DNA from: Solirubrobacterales bacterium
Lineage (GTDB): Bacteria > Actinomycetota > Thermoleophilia > Solirubrobacterales > 70-9
Direction of reading: 5' to 3'
Assembly (NCBI GenBank): GCA_017304845.1
Contig: JAFKLL010000029.1
Coordinates: 19,832 to 58,162, forward strand
Length of the DNA stretch: 38,331 nt
In this document: in pieces, positions 36,752-38,331 of the stretch
How positions within the stretch are numbered: the stretch's first letter is position 1
Layout: every line of letters starts with the position of its first letter
Notes under the pieces: model-generated
Database searches by the model: none
What the model saw: only the letters and a program-made list of their open reading frames with translations
Told to the model about the DNA's origin: nothing
Made by a program: the position numbers and the translations under genes

Positions 36752-38025
36752 GCGCCGGTTCATCCCCGGAAAGGGACTGCCCGGAAGAGTGCCTATGCGG
36801 ACACGGCGACCAAGACCATGCGGTTTCCGGCCTGTGCCTGTGCTGCCCCTGCACCGCCTACCGACCGCCCGCTTCCTCCCCTGCTGGTACAGACCGGGAA
36901 GGCTGCCCTCACTCGGACGGGGTCAAGTGCCTGGACCCGTGGCACTCCCGCCCGGTGCCGGACACCACACCCGAAGAGGACGAGATCCCCGAGGTGGTGC
37001 TTCTGGTCTGCGGAATCCTAGATGCGGTTCACGAGAGAGCGGACCGGCGAAAACTGGACTGCGACGGAAAGCTAGATTTCGCCAAGGAGATCGTCGCGAT
37101 GGTCCGGCAAGCCGAGCGCTCTCCCACCCCTGTGGTTTCCGAGCCGGCCCCGGTCTCGTCTGCCACCTGCCCGACCTGCGGGTCGACGAACCCGGCCGTG
37201 TTGCTCGCTGACTGCGGCACCGACGTTCAGGGTGACCCTGACCCGTGGCACTCCCGCCCGGTCTCGTCTGTTCCTGAGAGCGGGACCGGAGCCCAGGATC
37301 TAGACCGGGCTGTGGAGCGGGTCATTGACGAGGCGATCGAGAGCGACCCGGAGCTGCTGTATCTGGCGGATGACGAGGAGCTGGCGTCGCACTTGAAGCC
37401 GATGGCTGCGCGGCTCGCCGGTCCGGCGTATGAGCGAGGACGGGAAGCCGGGTTGCGGGAGGCCGGGGAGGCGATCGAGGGCTTGGAGGCTCCCAGGACG
37501 TTCGCGCCGGCGATCGATCATGCGATGCGACGTGCCTGGAACCGGGCTGTCACGGTCATCGCCGCCCTGGAGTCGGGGTCTGTGCCGGATCGGTTCGAGG
37601 CTGGCCGAGTAGCCGGACGGCAGGAAGCCCGAGAGCATCACCCGGTCCAGCGCGACGTTGAGGACTTCCACCACGCGCTCGACATCCCGGTCGGAGACGC
37701 CCCGGCCATTCGTCGGCCCGAACTTCGCGCCGAGCTGATCCGCGAGGAAGCCAAGGAGACCGTCGACGCGATCCTTGCCGGTGACCTGGTCGAGGCGATC
37801 GATGGCTTCTGTGATCTGCTCTGCGTTGTCTACGGGGCCGCCGCTGAGTTCGGTGTGAACCTGGCCCCGTTCTGGGGTGAGGTCCACCGGACGAACATGG
37901 CGAAGCAGGGTGGTCCGGTTCGGGCGGACGGGAAGCGGTTGAAGCCCGAGGGGTGGACGCCGCCGGACATCGCCGGGCTCCTCGCCACCCTGGGTTCGGA
38001 AGGCAAGGAGCAGGCCGATGGCTGA
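36748..38025 (+). CDS. MazG-like all-alpha NTP pyrophosphohydrolase with Cys-rich N-terminal part
   Basis: A 425-residue protein. The N-terminal 170 residues are Cys/Pro-rich (CLCGHGDQDHAVSGLCLCCP; CPTCGSTNPAV) with the phrase DPWHSRPV twice. The C-terminal region, about 297-410, looks like the PRA-PH/MazG superfamily: EEAKE near 333-337 and DGFCD at 352-356 are the acidic metal-binding helices, followed by NMAKQGG and RADGKRLKPEGWTPPDI. This family hydrolyses (d)NTPs, for example to tune nucleotide pools during phage growth. It overlaps the next gene. Confidence 0.78.
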   Translation: MSAGSSPERDCPEECLCGHGDQDHAVSGLCLCCPCTAYRPPASSPAGTDREGCPHSDGVKCLDPWHSRPVPDTTPEEDEIPEVVLLVCGILDAVHERADRRKLDCDGKLDFAKEIVAMVRQAERSPTPVVSEPAPVSSATCPTCGSTNPAVLLADCGTDVQGDPDPWHSRPVSSVPESGTGAQDLDRAVERVIDEAIESDPELLYLADDEELASHLKPMAARLAGPAYERGREAGLREAGEAIEGLEAPRTFAPAIDHAMRRAWNRAVTVIAALESGSVPDRFEAGRVAGRQEAREHHPVQRDVEDFHHALDIPVGDAPAIRRPELRAELIREEAKETVDAILAGDLVEAIDGFCDLLCVVYGAAAEFGVNLAPFWGEVHRTNMAKQGGPVRADGKRLKPEGWTPPDIAGLLATLGSEGKEQADG

Positions 38026-38242
38026 TCTCGCCTACCAGTGCCCAGGCTGTTTCAGCGTGACGATGAACGAGCAGAACCCGGACGGCTACGAGTGTGCCTG
38101 CGGTGAACGGTTGACGCTGATCGACCTTCGAGACACCCGCGGTATCGGGATGCCGCTGGGCTCGTATTGGCTCACCGACCGTGGAGTTCTCCTCGAGATG
38201 GCACTCGCCTCCCGGGGCAAGGGAGAGGAGACCGGGCAGTGA
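38018..38242 (+). CDS. Small zinc-ribbon protein
   Basis: A 74-residue protein. CPGCFSVTMNEQNPDGYECA then CGE gives a CxxC...CxC(G) zinc-ribbon-like unit; the rest (LIDLRDTRGIGMPLGSYWLT) is uncharacterised. It overlaps the MazG-like gene and ends in TGATG with the next gene. Confidence 0.65.
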   Translation: MADLAYQCPGCFSVTMNEQNPDGYECACGERLTLIDLRDTRGIGMPLGSYWLTDRGVLLEMALASRGKGEETGQ

Positions 38243-38331
38243 TGGCGGGCTACCGGAGCTTCACAACTGAGTTCGGTGAGCCGTTGACCGTGTGCTGCGA
38301 TGCGAGCGGACTCGCAATCGAGTTCACCTGT
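38242..38331 (+). CDS. Hypothetical protein, 3' truncated by the window
   Basis: The ATG overlaps the previous stop as TGATG. The visible 30 residues begin MAGYRSFTTEFGEPLTVCCD and end ...EFTC at the window edge. They read as a normal phage early gene start. The length and function are not visible. Confidence 0.55.
   Translation, partial: MAGYRSFTTEFGEPLTVCCDASGLAIEFTC

Noticed and set aside
1..38331. CRISPR arrays, insertion sequences, toxin-antitoxin pairs, retrons
   Set aside because: I saw no regularly spaced direct repeats, transposase motifs, paired toxin-antitoxin genes or reverse transcriptase in the window.

Overview
The window is high-GC DNA with strong G/C bias at third codon positions, many GTG and TTG starts and ATGA/GTGA stop-start overlaps. 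That profile, a large secreted DUF6351-type protein and the Arg-rich tails of the secreted proteins suggest an actinomycete, plausibly a Thermoleophilia/Solirubrobacterales-like lineage (inference). Bases 1 to about 3.59 kb look chromosomal: the 3' end of a Xer recombinase gene, an RNase HI, tRNA-Gly(GCC), tRNA-Cys(GCA), and a leftward gene for a secreted alpha/beta-hydrolase-like DUF6351 protein.

At 3594-3636 the 5' half of a tRNA-Val(GAC) gene stops at the end of the anticodon stem. From there to the right edge the DNA is a siphovirus-like prophage of at least 34.7 kb. Its right end, and any integrase, lie outside the window. Left arm (3.8-7.1 kb): small accessory genes, a winged-helix protein and a C5-cytosine methyltransferase. 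A second 405-codon reading frame, carrying LLPTP repeats, is nested almost entirely inside the methyltransferase gene. Packaging and head (7.35-15.3 kb): small and large terminase, portal, scaffold, HK97-fold capsid, a Rho-N/HeH-like small protein, connectors and a minor head protein. Tail (15.4-26.9 kb): a second Rho-N-like protein, tail tube, a tail assembly chaperone with a -1 frameshift extension, a 1563-residue tape measure protein carrying three candidate peptidoglycan-hydrolase domains, a distal tail protein with a carbohydrate-binding-like insert, and a baseplate-like protein. Lysis (26.8-28.4 kb): a coiled-coil plus membrane-anchor protein, an NlpC/P60-type endolysin and a holin. A strong terminator at 28683-28715 ends this block.

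Three leftward genes (28.7-30.4 kb) form the probable lysogeny operon: an XRE-type repressor, a secreted moron protein and a small HTH protein. The repressor faces two small rightward HTH genes across a short divergent promoter/operator region, and the rightward promoter appears leaderless. The early region (31-38.3 kb) encodes a Rad52-type annealing protein, an HNH-like nuclease, a LexA DNA-binding domain without its peptidase, a 58-residue CsrA homologue, a protein with AAW-rich tandem repeats, a MazG-like pyrophosphohydrolase domain and several unknown small proteins.

The strongest points for follow-up are the fully nested Dcm/LLPTP gene pair with twin starts four bases apart, the prophage csrA, the multi-hydrolase tape measure protein, the tail-chaperone frameshift, the lysogeny-operon secreted moron and the unusual tRNA-Val junction.
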